From Nocardia alni (GTDB taxonomy: Bacteria > Actinomycetota > Actinomycetes > Mycobacteriales > Mycobacteriaceae), in contig NZ_JAGPOX010000025.1 in assembly GCF_019038435.1 (NCBI RefSeq), positions 16,695-80,694 on the forward strand: DNA of 64,000 bases, given 5' to 3'. Positions 51,227 to 60,298 of this stretch are shown here, piece after piece. Both the position numbers and the translations under genes were made by a program. Under the pieces are notes generated by a model. It worked only from the letters and a program-made list of their open reading frames with translations. It was not told where the DNA came from and ran no database searches. Each line of letters starts with the position of its first letter. The first letter of the stretch is position 1.

Positions 51227-51448
51227 ATGGCGAAGAAGGAAGGGGCCATCGAGGTCGAGGGCCGTGTGATCGAGCCGTTGCCCAACGCGATGTTCCGTAT
51301 CGAGCTGGAAAACGGCCACAAGGTCCTTGCGCACATCAGTGGCAAGATGCGGCAGCACTACATCCGCATCCTCCCCGAGGATCGCGTGGTCGTGGAGCTG
51401 TCCCCCTACGACCTGACCCGCGGTCGGATCGTCTACCGCTACAAATAG
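51227..51448 (+). CDS. infA: Translation initiation factor IF-1
   Basis: A 73-residue IF-1: an S1-like OB fold starting [20 protein letters not shown] and ending [10 protein letters not shown], full length for the family. IF-1 binds the 30S A site and assists IF-2 and IF-3 during initiation. I chose the ATG at 51227, preceded by gcggagga. The longer in-frame extension upstream is not conserved protein sequence. It starts the infA-rpmJ-rpsM-rpsK-rpsD-rpoA-rplQ cluster. Confidence 0.98.
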   Translation: MAKKEGAIEVEGRVIEPLPNAMFRIELENGHKVLAHISGKMRQHYIRILPEDRVVVELSPYDLTRGRIVYRYK

Positions 51449-51581
51449 GCTTCCGGGGCCGCGTCCCCGGCGGGGCCGCCGAGTGCGAGCCCGGCAGCCC
51501 GCAACAGAACTTCCCCAGTCGTAGGGCTGGGGAAAACCTGTGTTCGCACCCCAGTGAACACACAACACAGATTGGAATGAC

Positions 51582-51695
51582 GTGAAGGTCAACCCCAGCG
51601 TCAAGAAGATCTGCGAGAAGTGCAAGGTGATCCGCCGCAACGGGCGGGTCATGGTGATCTGCGACAACCTGCGTCACAAGCAGCGCCAGGGCTAG
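51582..51695 (+). CDS. rpmJ: 50S ribosomal protein L36
   Basis: A 37-residue L36 ([20 protein letters not shown]...HKQRQG) with the zinc-binding Cys-x2-Cys at ICEKC and a later Cys/His (VICDNLRH), so this is the zinc-ribbon form. Too short for many ORF finders. The GTG start at 51582 gives the family length. It lies between infA and rpsM. Confidence 0.97.
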   Translation: MKVNPSVKKICEKCKVIRRNGRVMVICDNLRHKQRQG

Positions 51696-51901
51696 TCCCC
51701 GGGCACGTCACCGGCCAAGCACCGAACGCAGTTCGGATTGGCACAGAAGAAGAACTCCCAGCTCCAGTCGGCATCGGCGAGCCCGCAGTGTTCTGACGAA
51801 CAACGCGGGCGGATGCCAGACCCACCCCCGGTACGGAGGCCGGGGCCCCAGACGAGGGGACGGACAGGGAGCAGACCTCCGCAACATGAAGGAACTGCCA
51901 C

Positions 51902-52273
51902 ATGGCACGTCTGATGGGCGTCGACCTCCCGCGCGACAAGCGCATGGAGATCGCGCTGACCTACATTTTCGGTATCGGTCGCACCCGCTCCAAGGAGATC
52001 TTGGCGCAGACCGGCGTCAGCCCGGACCTGCGGTCGAAGGATCTGACCGACGACGATGTGACCAAGCTCCGCGACTACATCGAGGCATCTGACCTCAAGG
52101 TCGAGGGTGACCTGCGCCGCGAGGTGCAGGCCGACATCCGTCGCAAGATCGAGATCGGCTGCTACCAGGGCATCCGCCACCGTCGCCACCTGCCGGTGCG
52201 CGGCCAGCGGACCAAGACCAATGCGCGCACGCGCAAGGGTCCGAAGAAGACCGTCGCCGGCAAGAAGAAGTAG
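51902..52273 (+). CDS. rpsM: 30S ribosomal protein S13
   Basis: A 123-residue S13: [25 protein letters not shown] is the conserved start, and the C-terminal tail is basic ([21 protein letters not shown]). It binds 16S rRNA in the 30S head and contacts P-site tRNA and the L5/L31 bridge. ATG with a gaaggaa site. 9 bases before rpsK. Confidence 0.98.
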   Translation: MARLMGVDLPRDKRMEIALTYIFGIGRTRSKEILAQTGVSPDLRSKDLTDDDVTKLRDYIEASDLKVEGDLRREVQADIRRKIEIGCYQGIRHRRHLPVRGQRTKTNARTRKGPKKTVAGKKK

Positions 52274-52282
52274 GGATAACCG

Positions 52283-52696
52283 ATGCCTCCGAAGAGTCGG
52301 GCCTCCGGCCCCAAGAAGTCGCCCAAGGCGCGTCGCAGGGACAAGAAGAACGTCCCGCACGGCCACGCGCACATCAAGTCCACGTTCAACAACACCATCG
52401 TGTCGATCACCGACCCCGAGGGCAACGTCATCTCCTGGGCGTCCTCCGGTCACGTCGGCTTCAAGGGTTCGCGCAAGTCGACCCCGTTCGCCGCGCAACT
52501 CGCCGCCGAGAACGCTGCCCGCAAGGCGCAGGAGAACGGCGTCAAGAAGGTCGACGTGTTCGTCAAGGGCCCCGGTTCGGGCCGTGAGACCGCGATCCGT
52601 TCACTCCAGGCCGCCGGCCTGGAGGTTGGCACGATCTCCGATGTCACCCCGCAGCCGCACAATGGCTGCCGTCCGCCCAAGCGGCGTCGCGTCTAG
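52283..52696 (+). CDS. rpsK: 30S ribosomal protein S11
   Basis: A 137-residue S11 with the conserved [20 protein letters not shown] and the closing [15 protein letters not shown]. It shapes the platform of the 30S subunit and binds S18/S21 and 16S rRNA. Full length, co-linear with rpsM and rpsD. Confidence 0.98.
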   Translation: MPPKSRASGPKKSPKARRRDKKNVPHGHAHIKSTFNNTIVSITDPEGNVISWASSGHVGFKGSRKSTPFAAQLAAENAARKAQENGVKKVDVFVKGPGSGRETAIRSLQAAGLEVGTISDVTPQPHNGCRPPKRRRV

Positions 52697-52716
52697 CGGG
52701 AAAGGAATAAGCGAAA

Positions 52717-53322
52717 ATGGCTCGTTATACAGGCCCCATCACCCGCAAGTCGCGTCGTCTGCGTGTCGACCTCGTCGGAGGCGACCAGGCGTTCGAGCGT
52801 CGTCCTTACCCGCCCGGCCAGCACGGCCGCGCGCGGATCAAGGAGTCCGAGTACCTGATGCAGCTGCAGGAGAAGCAGAAGGCTCGCTTCTCCTACGGCG
52901 TCATGGAGCGCCAGTTCCACAAGTACTACGAAGAGGCGAACCGCCAGAAGGGCAAGACGGGTGACAACCTGCTGCGCCTGCTGGAGGCCCGTCTGGACAA
53001 CGTCGTGTACCGCGCCGGTCTGGCCCGCACCCGTCGTCAGGCCCGTCAGCTCGTCTCGCACGGCCACTTCGTGGTGAACGGCAAGAAGGTCGACGTTCCC
53101 AGCTTCCAGGTGAGTCAGTACGACATCATCGATGTCAAGGAGAAGTCGGCCCCCACGCTGCCGTTCCAGGTGGCGCGCGAGACCTACGGCGACCGCCCGA
53201 TCCCGGGCTGGCTGCAGGTCGTGCCGGGCCGGCTGCGGATCCTGGTGCACCAGCTGCCCGAGCGCGCGCAGATCGATGTGCCGCTGAACGAACAGCTCAT
53301 CGTCGAGTACTACTCGAAGTAA
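52717..53322 (+). CDS. rpsD: 30S ribosomal protein S4
   Basis: A 201-residue S4 with the S4 RNA-binding domain (LDNVVYRAGLARTRRQARQLVSHGHFVVNGKKV). The N-terminal domain lacks the Cys-x2-Cys zinc motif seen in the alternative C-plus form, so this is the C-minus type. It nucleates 30S assembly and can regulate its operon in other bacteria. ATG with an aaggaa site. Confidence 0.97.
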   Translation: MARYTGPITRKSRRLRVDLVGGDQAFERRPYPPGQHGRARIKESEYLMQLQEKQKARFSYGVMERQFHKYYEEANRQKGKTGDNLLRLLEARLDNVVYRAGLARTRRQARQLVSHGHFVVNGKKVDVPSFQVSQYDIIDVKEKSAPTLPFQVARETYGDRPIPGWLQVVPGRLRILVHQLPERAQIDVPLNEQLIVEYYSK

Positions 53323-54480
<1,158 letters not shown>

Positions 54481-54542
54481 ATTCTCCGGCGGGCGCATCG
54501 CTGTGTCCGATCCGAAGAGTCTTCCCCAAAGGAGAACAACCA

Positions 54543-55073
54543 ATGCCCAAGCCCAAGAAGGGTGCTCGCTTCGGCGGGTCGGCGTCGCACCAGAAGGCGA
54601 TCTTCGCCAATCTGGCGCAGTCGCTCTTCGAGCACGGTCGGATCACCACCACCGAGGCCAAGGCCAAGGCGGTGCGCCCCTACGCCGAGAAGCTCATCAC
54701 CAAGGCGAAGGCCGGCACCCTGGCCGACCGTCGTGAGGTCATGAAGGTGATCCGCAGCAAGGATGTCGTGCACACCCTGTTCGCGGAGATCGGTCCCTCG
54801 TTCGAGGACCGTGAGGGTGGTTACACCCGCATCGTCAAGACCATGCCCCGCAAGGGTGACAACGCGCCGATGGCGATCATCGAGCTGGTCCGGGAGAAGA
54901 CCGTGACCAACGAGGCCGATCGTGCCCGTCGCGTGGCCGCGTCGCAGAAGGCCACGGCCGAGGCTCCCGCCGAGGAGACCAAGGTCGAAGAGGCCGCCGC
55001 TGAGGAGAGCACCGAGACCGCCGAGGTCACCGAGGCTCCGGCCGCCGAGGCCGAGGCCGAGAAGAGCGAGTAG
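54543..55073 (+). CDS. rplQ: 50S ribosomal protein L17
   Basis: A 176-residue L17. The conserved part ([28 protein letters not shown]) covers residues 1-125; an Ala/Glu-rich acidic tail to the end is a common actinobacterial extension. Binds near the exit tunnel of the large subunit. A gaga-type ribosome site (aaggagaac) precedes it. Terminator-like hairpins follow. Confidence 0.97.
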   Translation: MPKPKKGARFGGSASHQKAIFANLAQSLFEHGRITTTEAKAKAVRPYAEKLITKAKAGTLADRREVMKVIRSKDVVHTLFAEIGPSFEDREGGYTRIVKTMPRKGDNAPMAIIELVREKTVTNEADRARRVAASQKATAEAPAEETKVEEAAAEESTETAEVTEAPAAEAEAEKSE

Positions 55074-55083
55074 CACGTGGATC

Positions 55084-55109
55084 GCGTCCCCTGCCCGAGC
55101 GGGGGACGC
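55084..55109 (+). terminator. Hairpin after rplQ
   Basis: The 8-bp stem GCGTCCCC (55084-55091) pairs with GGGGACGC (55102-55109), loop 10 bases. It starts 11 bases after the rplQ stop. Confidence 0.5.
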
Positions 55110-55145
55110 TCTCACGGCTCCTCGTCCGTGCGAGGCAGCAATATG

Positions 55146-55177
55146 AGCCCGCCGTCCCCTCCGGGTCGGCGGGCTTT
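55146..55177 (+). terminator. Second hairpin before truA, with TTT
   Basis: The 9-bp stem AGCCCGCCG (55146-55154) pairs with CGGCGGGCT (55167-55175), followed by TT. It ends 24 bases before the truA start, so truA probably has its own transcript start or is attenuated. Confidence 0.55.
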
Positions 55178-55201
55178 GCTCATGTTAACCAGGAGGTCGC
55201 T

Positions 55202-56050
55202 GTGAGCGCGTCCGATTCGTCCCAGCAAACCGTTGCGATTCGGGTACGACTGGACCTCTCCTACGACGGCACCGATTTCACCGGCTGGGCCCGTCAGCCC
55301 GGCCTGCGCACGGTGCAGGGGGTGCTGGAGGAGTCGCTGAGCACGGTGCTGCGCGAGCCGATTCAGCTGACCGTCGCCGGGCGCACGGATGCCGGGGTGC
55401 ACGCGCAGGGACAGGTCGCGCACTTCGACACCGCGGCGGAGTTCGACGCGGACAAACTGCTGCACCGGATGGCCCGCTTCCTGCCCAAGGATGTGCGGAT
55501 CACCGGAATCCGCCCCGCCCCCGCCCACTTCGACGCCCGTTTCTCCGCGATCCGCCGCCACTACGCCTACCGGCTCACCACCGCGCCCTACGGTGCCGAT
55601 CCGCTGTCCGCGCGTAGCGTGGTTCCGTGCCGTCCGGTGGATCTGGACGCGATGCGCGAGGCCTCACGCAGACTCCTGGGCCTGCACGATTTCGCCGCCT
55701 TCTGCCGGCGCCGCGAGGGTGCGACCACCGTGCGTGAACTTCAGCGTTTCGACTGGGAGGCGTCTGCCGGCGAGCTGCTGACCGCCTACGTCAGCGCCGA
55801 CGCCTTCTGCTGGTCGATGGTCCGCAGCCTCGTGGGTGGGGTTCTCGCGGTCGGTGAGGGCCGCCGCACCCCGGACTGGATCGCCGGCCTGCTGGCCGAG
55901 CGCGCCCGATCCAGCGCCGTCACCGTGGCCCCCGCCCACGGCCTGAGCCTGATCGGTGTCGACTATCCCGCCGACGAGGACCTCGAGGCCCGTAACGCCC
56001 AGACCCGCGAATTGCGGACGGTGCCGAGTCCCGGCTGCTGCGGCGGCTGA
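55202..56050 (+). CDS. truA: tRNA pseudouridine synthase TruA
   Basis: A 282-residue TruA, which makes pseudouridine at tRNA positions 38-40. The catalytic Asp63 is in the family motif [14 protein letters not shown], after the start [20 protein letters not shown] start with gaggtcgct is used. The last 88 bases overlap the end of a minus-strand gene. The infA-to-truA gene order follows the mycobacterial one, in which truA follows rplQ. Confidence 0.93.
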   Translation: MSASDSSQQTVAIRVRLDLSYDGTDFTGWARQPGLRTVQGVLEESLSTVLREPIQLTVAGRTDAGVHAQGQVAHFDTAAEFDADKLLHRMARFLPKDVRITGIRPAPAHFDARFSAIRRHYAYRLTTAPYGADPLSARSVVPCRPVDLDAMREASRRLLGLHDFAAFCRRREGATTVRELQRFDWEASAGELLTAYVSADAFCWSMVRSLVGGVLAVGEGRRTPDWIAGLLAERARSSAVTVAPAHGLSLIGVDYPADEDLEARNAQTRELRTVPSPGCCGG

Positions 56051-56706
56051 ACCGCGCGCGCCGCGCGGGCCAGGCGTGCTCGTGAGACGAACCCGCGGAT
56101 GGACCGCGTCGCGCGGCGTATCGGCAGCACGAACAGCCCGCACAACCGGGTGTAGGGCCAGATGCCGATGGTCAGCACGACCATCAGACCCCGGGCCTGA
56201 TAGATGAACGGGGCGTGGACCATCTCGGCGGCGCGCGGACTGCCCGAGAACAGGGACGGGAACCATACGAACAGCGTCTTCGCCGCGAGACTGTCCGGAT
56301 CGAAGGCGACGATGGCGCCGGTGATCAGCGCGATGGACAGAATCGGCAGCGTCATGCGGTCCAGGATGGTGACGGGCCGGGTGGAGGCGCCGACCATATC
56401 GGGCAGCAGCACCAGCATCGCCCCGATCAGCGCGATCGGCGTCCCGGCCAGTTCGGTACCGGCGAGCACGTGGGAAATGTCGGGGGCGAGGCCGGAACCC
56501 GTGCGGCCGAGCACGCCCTCGGCCGCGCGTGGCACCAGCACCACCAACAACCCGATCCGCAACAGCCACAGCCCGGTATGCGATGTCTCGGCCCGCCCGC
56601 CGGCGAGGCCGGAACGGAATCGATCCGTGCGCCAGCGCCACCAGTGCCCCCACCAGAATGAGGCGAATGCCGTGTAAGGAGCAATGATCCACACGATCGA
56701 TGCCAT
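55963..56706 (-). CDS. NarI-like membrane protein without heme-ligand histidines
   Basis: A 247-residue protein with several hydrophobic helices, resembling the gamma subunit of respiratory nitrate reductase (NarI fold) by its [17 protein letters not shown] loop and the pair AGLVAPDI-like/DISHVLAG and [11 protein letters not shown]. NarI normally binds two b hemes through His in FH-x-G-I-L...VGH and YKLH...RLIH. Here the positions read LRIG, VPRA, YQAR and RLCG, so these ligands look lost. No narGHJ genes are present. I chose the Met at 56706 ([11 protein letters not shown]); the upstream Cys-rich extension is rejected. The last 88 bases overlap truA convergently. Function unknown. Confidence 0.5.
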   Translation of the reverse strand: MASIVWIIAPYTAFASFWWGHWWRWRTDRFRSGLAGGRAETSHTGLWLLRIGLLVVLVPRAAEGVLGRTGSGLAPDISHVLAGTELAGTPIALIGAMLVLLPDMVGASTRPVTILDRMTLPILSIALITGAIVAFDPDSLAAKTLFVWFPSLFSGSPRAAEMVHAPFIYQARGLMVVLTIGIWPYTRLCGLFVLPIRRATRSIRGFVSRARLARAARAVQPPQQPGLGTVRNSRVWALRASRSSSAG

Positions 56707-56956
56707 GAGAAGTCCTGGTTTTGCCCTCCGTGGGCAACCTAATGGGCCGCCGTTATCGAAATCCTCGCATGCAACGGCATCTGCATGCACGCACACTGGG
56801 CGATTCGTCCGATAGCCGCTGCGTCCGTTCGCCTCTTGCCTGGACAGCCCCTATGTGCAGGTACGGCTGTCTTTCGCTGCGGACCAGGTCGATCGGGTGG
56901 ACACACCCGGCAAATACGGTGGGTCGCGGCGGCTCGAGCTGGCAGACTGAGCGCCC

Positions 56957-57841
56957 ATGAGTCCGGTGAGTCGTGGGCGTAAAGGCAAGAAGAAGGGCCA
57001 GGGACGGGGCAGTGGCCCGGCCGAGGCGGCGGTGTCGGCTGGGGACCAGACGGACCAGGACGCCGTGGAGCTCGAGGGCCTGACCGAGATGATGGACGAG
57101 GTAGTGGCCCGGATCGACGAGTTCGAGCAGGTCGACGAGCCGGTGGACGGGGAATACCTGGCGGCCGGGCTGCTGGCGGTCGGATATGGGGAGAGCGCGG
57201 AGTATCGGGAGGCCTTCGCTCGCCTGTTCATCGATAAGGCGCTGGAGCTGGCCACGCCGGGCGCGGTCGCGTTTCTGCGCTGCCTGGCGGGGTTGACCCA
57301 GGATCCTGTCCGGGAGCAGGCGAACGAGGCGGCCGGGCAACTCGCGGCCGACGGCGTCGTCGCGCCGGAGTGGGTGGGTGAACTCGACGAGCCGGTCAGT
57401 GCGGGAGAGTTCGTGCGCTGGCCGGATACGGAGGGGTCGGGCGCGACGCTGTTCGGCAGCTTCGAGCGGGCCGGCCGCACCGACGGCTTCCTGATCTTCG
57501 TGGACGACGACAACTGCGGCGCCGCATACGATCTCGCACCGTTCGTCGGCGAGGGGCTGGCACAGGCGCGGGAGCTGACCGATGAACAGGAGCCCGCCGA
57601 GCCCGAACCGATCGACGCCAAGGATTTTCGCTGGCAGGTGCAGGCCGCCCTGGACGCCCGCATGATGCACGATCACGCCGCGCGCGAGCTCGGCGTGGAG
57701 TTGGAGGAGCCCGAGGAGGAGGATTCGATCCCGCACGAGGTGGTCGAGGTGGTGGCGCGGGCGCGGCTGGAGGTGCTTCCGGCGCCCACGAAGCCGCTCC
57801 CCGTGCACGCGCATCCGGAATTCGAGCTCGGACTCGCCTGA
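56957..57841 (+). CDS. Actinobacterial hypothetical protein (294 aa)
   Basis: I do not recognise a family. The first 20 residues are basic (SRGRKGKKKGQGRG). Then come helical acidic segments, a core with VAGLLAVGYGESAEYREAFARL and a stretch FVRWPDTEGSGATLFGSFERAGRTDGFLIFVDDDNCGAAYDL that looks like a beta-rich domain, ending with a helical acidic tail. No signal peptide, membrane helix or catalytic motif is visible. It is co-directional with the F420 oxidoreductase 73 bases downstream; the gap upstream (56707-56956) shows no supported gene. Confidence 0.6.
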   Translation: MSPVSRGRKGKKKGQGRGSGPAEAAVSAGDQTDQDAVELEGLTEMMDEVVARIDEFEQVDEPVDGEYLAAGLLAVGYGESAEYREAFARLFIDKALELATPGAVAFLRCLAGLTQDPVREQANEAAGQLAADGVVAPEWVGELDEPVSAGEFVRWPDTEGSGATLFGSFERAGRTDGFLIFVDDDNCGAAYDLAPFVGEGLAQARELTDEQEPAEPEPIDAKDFRWQVQAALDARMMHDHAARELGVELEEPEEEDSIPHEVVEVVARARLEVLPAPTKPLPVHAHPEFELGLA

Positions 57842-57914
57842 GCGCGCCCGGTCAATGGCTGCGATGATCGATCCGGACGGAATACCGGCGCGCACAGAGG
57901 GGTTCGGATCGGAC

Positions 57915-58739
57915 ATGACGATTGAAGGACTCGGCAAGTTCGGAGTATGGCGTTATCACATGGGGTTCACACCCGATGACGTCAAGGTGTTGGAGGAGCT
58001 GGGCTATAGCGCGCTGTGGTTGGGCGGATCGCCCGCCGCGCAGCTCGAGACGGTCGAGCCGCTGCTCGAGGCGACCGAGAACCTGATCGTCGGGACGAGC
58101 ATCGTGAACGTGTGGACGGCCCCGGCGAAGGAGACCGCCGAATCGTTCCACCGCATCGAGGCGCGGTTCCCCGGTCGTTTCATCCTCGGCATCGGCATCG
58201 GTCACCCGGAGCACACCAGCGACTACCGCAAGCCCTACGACGTGCTGGTGGACTACCTCGACGCCCTCGACGAAGCCGGTGTGCCCAAGGAGCAGCGCGC
58301 CCTGGCCGCGCTGGGGCCGCGCGTGCTGAAGCTGGCTCGCGATCGCACCGCAGGCGCCCTGCCGTACCTCACGACCGCGCAGCACACCCGCGAGGCACGC
58401 GAGATCCTGGGCCCCGACGCCCTGCTGGTGGCCGAGCACAAGATCGTGCTGGACACCGATCCGGCCACCGCCCGCCCCACCGGCCGCGGGATGGTCGAGC
58501 ACTACCTGGGCCTGCAGAACTACGTCTCCAACCTGCGCCGCCTCGGCTTCACCGAGCAGGACGTCGCCAAGCCCGGCAGCGACCGCCTGATCGACGCCCT
58601 GGCCCTGCACGGCACCGCCGACGCCATCGCCTCGGGCCTGACCGAGCATCTCACCGCGGGCGCCAACCACGTCGCCATCCAGCCCCTCGGCGACGACTAC
58701 CTCACCACCATGCGCACACTGGCGGCCGTGCTGTTCTGA
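57915..58739 (+). CDS. LLM-class F420-dependent oxidoreductase
   Basis: A 274-residue luciferase-like (TIM-barrel) protein of the LLM family that uses F420. The N-terminus GKFGVWRYHMGFTPDDVKVLEELGYSALWLGGS, then the middle RFPGRFILGIGIGHPEHT and a late FTEQDVAKPGSDRLIDALALHG, match this family; Mycobacterium tuberculosis Rv3463, adjacent to the infA operon, is a close analogue by position. I chose the ATG at 57915 because it gives the family start; earlier in-frame starts add 20 residues without similarity. Substrate unknown. Confidence 0.82.
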   Translation: MTIEGLGKFGVWRYHMGFTPDDVKVLEELGYSALWLGGSPAAQLETVEPLLEATENLIVGTSIVNVWTAPAKETAESFHRIEARFPGRFILGIGIGHPEHTSDYRKPYDVLVDYLDALDEAGVPKEQRALAALGPRVLKLARDRTAGALPYLTTAQHTREAREILGPDALLVAEHKIVLDTDPATARPTGRGMVEHYLGLQNYVSNLRRLGFTEQDVAKPGSDRLIDALALHGTADAIASGLTEHLTAGANHVAIQPLGDDYLTTMRTLAAVLF

Positions 58740-58749
58740 TATCTCTGTC

Positions 58750-58784
58750 GGCGCACCCCGCCCGGAATCCGGGCGGGGTGCGCC
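58750..58784 (+). terminator. Strong hairpin terminator after the F420 gene
   Basis: A perfect 16-bp stem (GGCGCACCCCGCCCGG at 58750-58765 and its complement at 58769-58784) with a 3-base loop, 11 bases after the stop. Confidence 0.85.
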
Positions 58785-58994
58785 GCTGTGTCATCGACGT
58801 ACCCGCTCCAATACGACGCGCACCAGTTCGTCTCGGAGCGGTGGTAGCTCGAGGTCGAACACGGCGTCGAGGTCGAACACGGCGATCGCTCCGGAGCCGT
58901 CGTCAACCGGATGCAAGGGTGTCGCCGAAGTCGGTTCCATAGCGCATAGGCATATCACTGTTCAGGGGGATTCGGCTAGTGGATTTCGGCTCGC

Positions 58995-59372
58995 TCAGGA
59001 GCGCACGAGGCGGGCGATGGCGTCGGTGGCCTCTTTGATCTTCGCCTCGGCCTCGGGGCCGCCGCGGACGGCGGCGTCGACCACGCAGTGGCTGAGGTGG
59101 TCCTCGAGCAGGCCCATCGCGACGGCTTGCAGGGCCTTTGTCATCGCCGAAACCTGGGTGAGGATGTCGATGCAGTACTTTTCCTCTTCGACCATGCGCT
59201 GCAGGCCGCGGGCCTGGCCCTCGATGCGGCGCAGGCGCTTGAGGTAGTCGTCCTTGGCGGTGATGTAGGCGTGGCCGATGTGCGGGTCCGCAGGCTCGGG
59301 ATCCGGCGCGACGATGTCGTGGCCGAGCCGATCAGTCTGGTCCTCGGTCACCGGAATGCCTCGCTCCCGCAT
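58995..59372 (-). CDS. csoR: CsoR/RcnR-family metal-sensing repressor
   Basis: A 125-residue CsoR-type protein (DUF156): a helical tetramer that releases DNA when copper binds. The sequence YLKRLRRIEGQARGLQRMVEE is followed by the ligand set Cys67 (YCIDIL), His92 and Cys96 (EDHLSHC), the CsoR copper triad. The N-terminal 40 residues are an extra acidic tail before the core. The ATG at 59372 is given; the GTG at 59351 has a better ribosome site and gives a shorter tail. A CsoR-type operator lies just upstream at 59386-59401, so it probably represses itself. No copper pump or chaperone gene is adjacent. Confidence 0.8.
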   Translation of the reverse strand: MRERGIPVTEDQTDRLGHDIVAPDPEPADPHIGHAYITAKDDYLKRLRRIEGQARGLQRMVEEEKYCIDILTQVSAMTKALQAVAMGLLEDHLSHCVVDAAVRGGPEAEAKIKEATDAIARLVRS

Positions 59373-59385
59373 CTGTCGCCGCTTG

Positions 59386-59401
59386 ATACCCCCCTAGGGT
59401 A
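59386..59401 (-). promoter_or_regulatory. CsoR-type operator
   Basis: ATACCCCCCTAGGGTA, a GC-tract inverted repeat of the type bound by CsoR in actinobacteria, sits 13-29 bases upstream of the CsoR start. It should give copper-induced autoregulation. It may also affect the MTAP gene that starts 58 bases to the other side. Confidence 0.6.
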
Positions 59402-59458
59402 CACTGCCCGGCCCAGCTTGTCAGACCGGCCGAATCGCCGGGACGAGGGCGGTGCGCA

Positions 59459-60298
59459 GTGTCGGCGGTCATGCGCGAGAATCTGGATATGAGTTCGGTT
59501 CCCCGGCCCGCACTGGCCATAATCGGCGGCAGCGGCTTCTACGATTTCTTCGGCGACGACGCGACCACGCTCGAGATCGACACCCCTTACGGTGCCCCGA
59601 GCGCCCCGATCACCGTCGGCGAGGTCGAAGGTCGGCAGGTGGCCTTCCTGCCGCGGCACGGGCGCAAGCACGAGTACTCCCCGCACACGGTGCCGTATCA
59701 GGCGAACATGTGGGCGCTGCGGTCGATCGGCGTGCGCCGGATCTTCGCGCCGTGCGCGGTGGGCAGCCTGCGCGCGGACTGGGGGCCCGGGACCGTCGCC
59801 GTGCCCGATCAGCTGGTCGACCGCACGTCGGGACGCCCGCAGACCTACTTCGACAACGGCGGCATCCATGTCTCGTTCGCCGACCCGTACTGCGCGGACC
59901 TGCGCGACGCCGCGACCCGCTCGGCGGTCCCGGAGTTGCCGATGCAGTCCGCGGCGACGATGGTCGTGGTGCAGGGCCCCCGGTTCTCCACCCGCGCGGA
60001 GAGCCGCTGGTTCGCCGCCCAGGGTTGGGAATTGGTGAACATGACGGGTTTTCCCGAGGCCGTACTCGCCCGGGAACTCGAGATGTGCTATGCGGCAATC
60101 GCTTTGGTGACCGATCTGGACGCCGGGCTGGAGGCCGGTGAGGGCGTCAGCGCCGCCGCGGTCTTCGCCGCCTTCGAGAAGAATCTGGTGCCGTTCAAGA
60201 AGCTTGTCCGCCAGGCTGTTTCGCTCGTCGAGGGCACCGGCGCCTGCGAGGCGTGCCAGGTGCACACCGGCGTCGCACTGCCGTTCGAACTGCCCTGA
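59459..60298 (+). CDS. S-methyl-5'-thioadenosine phosphorylase (MTAP)
   Basis: A 279-residue purine nucleoside phosphorylase family protein of the MTAP type, in methionine salvage. The sections IIGGSGFYDFF, LPRHGRKHEYSPHTVPYQANMWAL and NMTGFPEAVLARELEMCYAAIALVTDLDAG are the family signatures for phosphate and purine binding. The GTG at 59459 is the longest start; the ATG at 59489 (MSSVPRPALAIIGGSG) is also credible and begins right before the conserved region. The stop overlaps the ATG of the epimerase gene (TGATG), an arrangement shared with mycobacterial Rv0535-Rv0536. Confidence 0.88.
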   Translation: MSAVMRENLDMSSVPRPALAIIGGSGFYDFFGDDATTLEIDTPYGAPSAPITVGEVEGRQVAFLPRHGRKHEYSPHTVPYQANMWALRSIGVRRIFAPCAVGSLRADWGPGTVAVPDQLVDRTSGRPQTYFDNGGIHVSFADPYCADLRDAATRSAVPELPMQSAATMVVVQGPRFSTRAESRWFAAQGWELVNMTGFPEAVLARELEMCYAAIALVTDLDAGLEAGEGVSAAAVFAAFEKNLVPFKKLVRQAVSLVEGTGACEACQVHTGVALPFELP

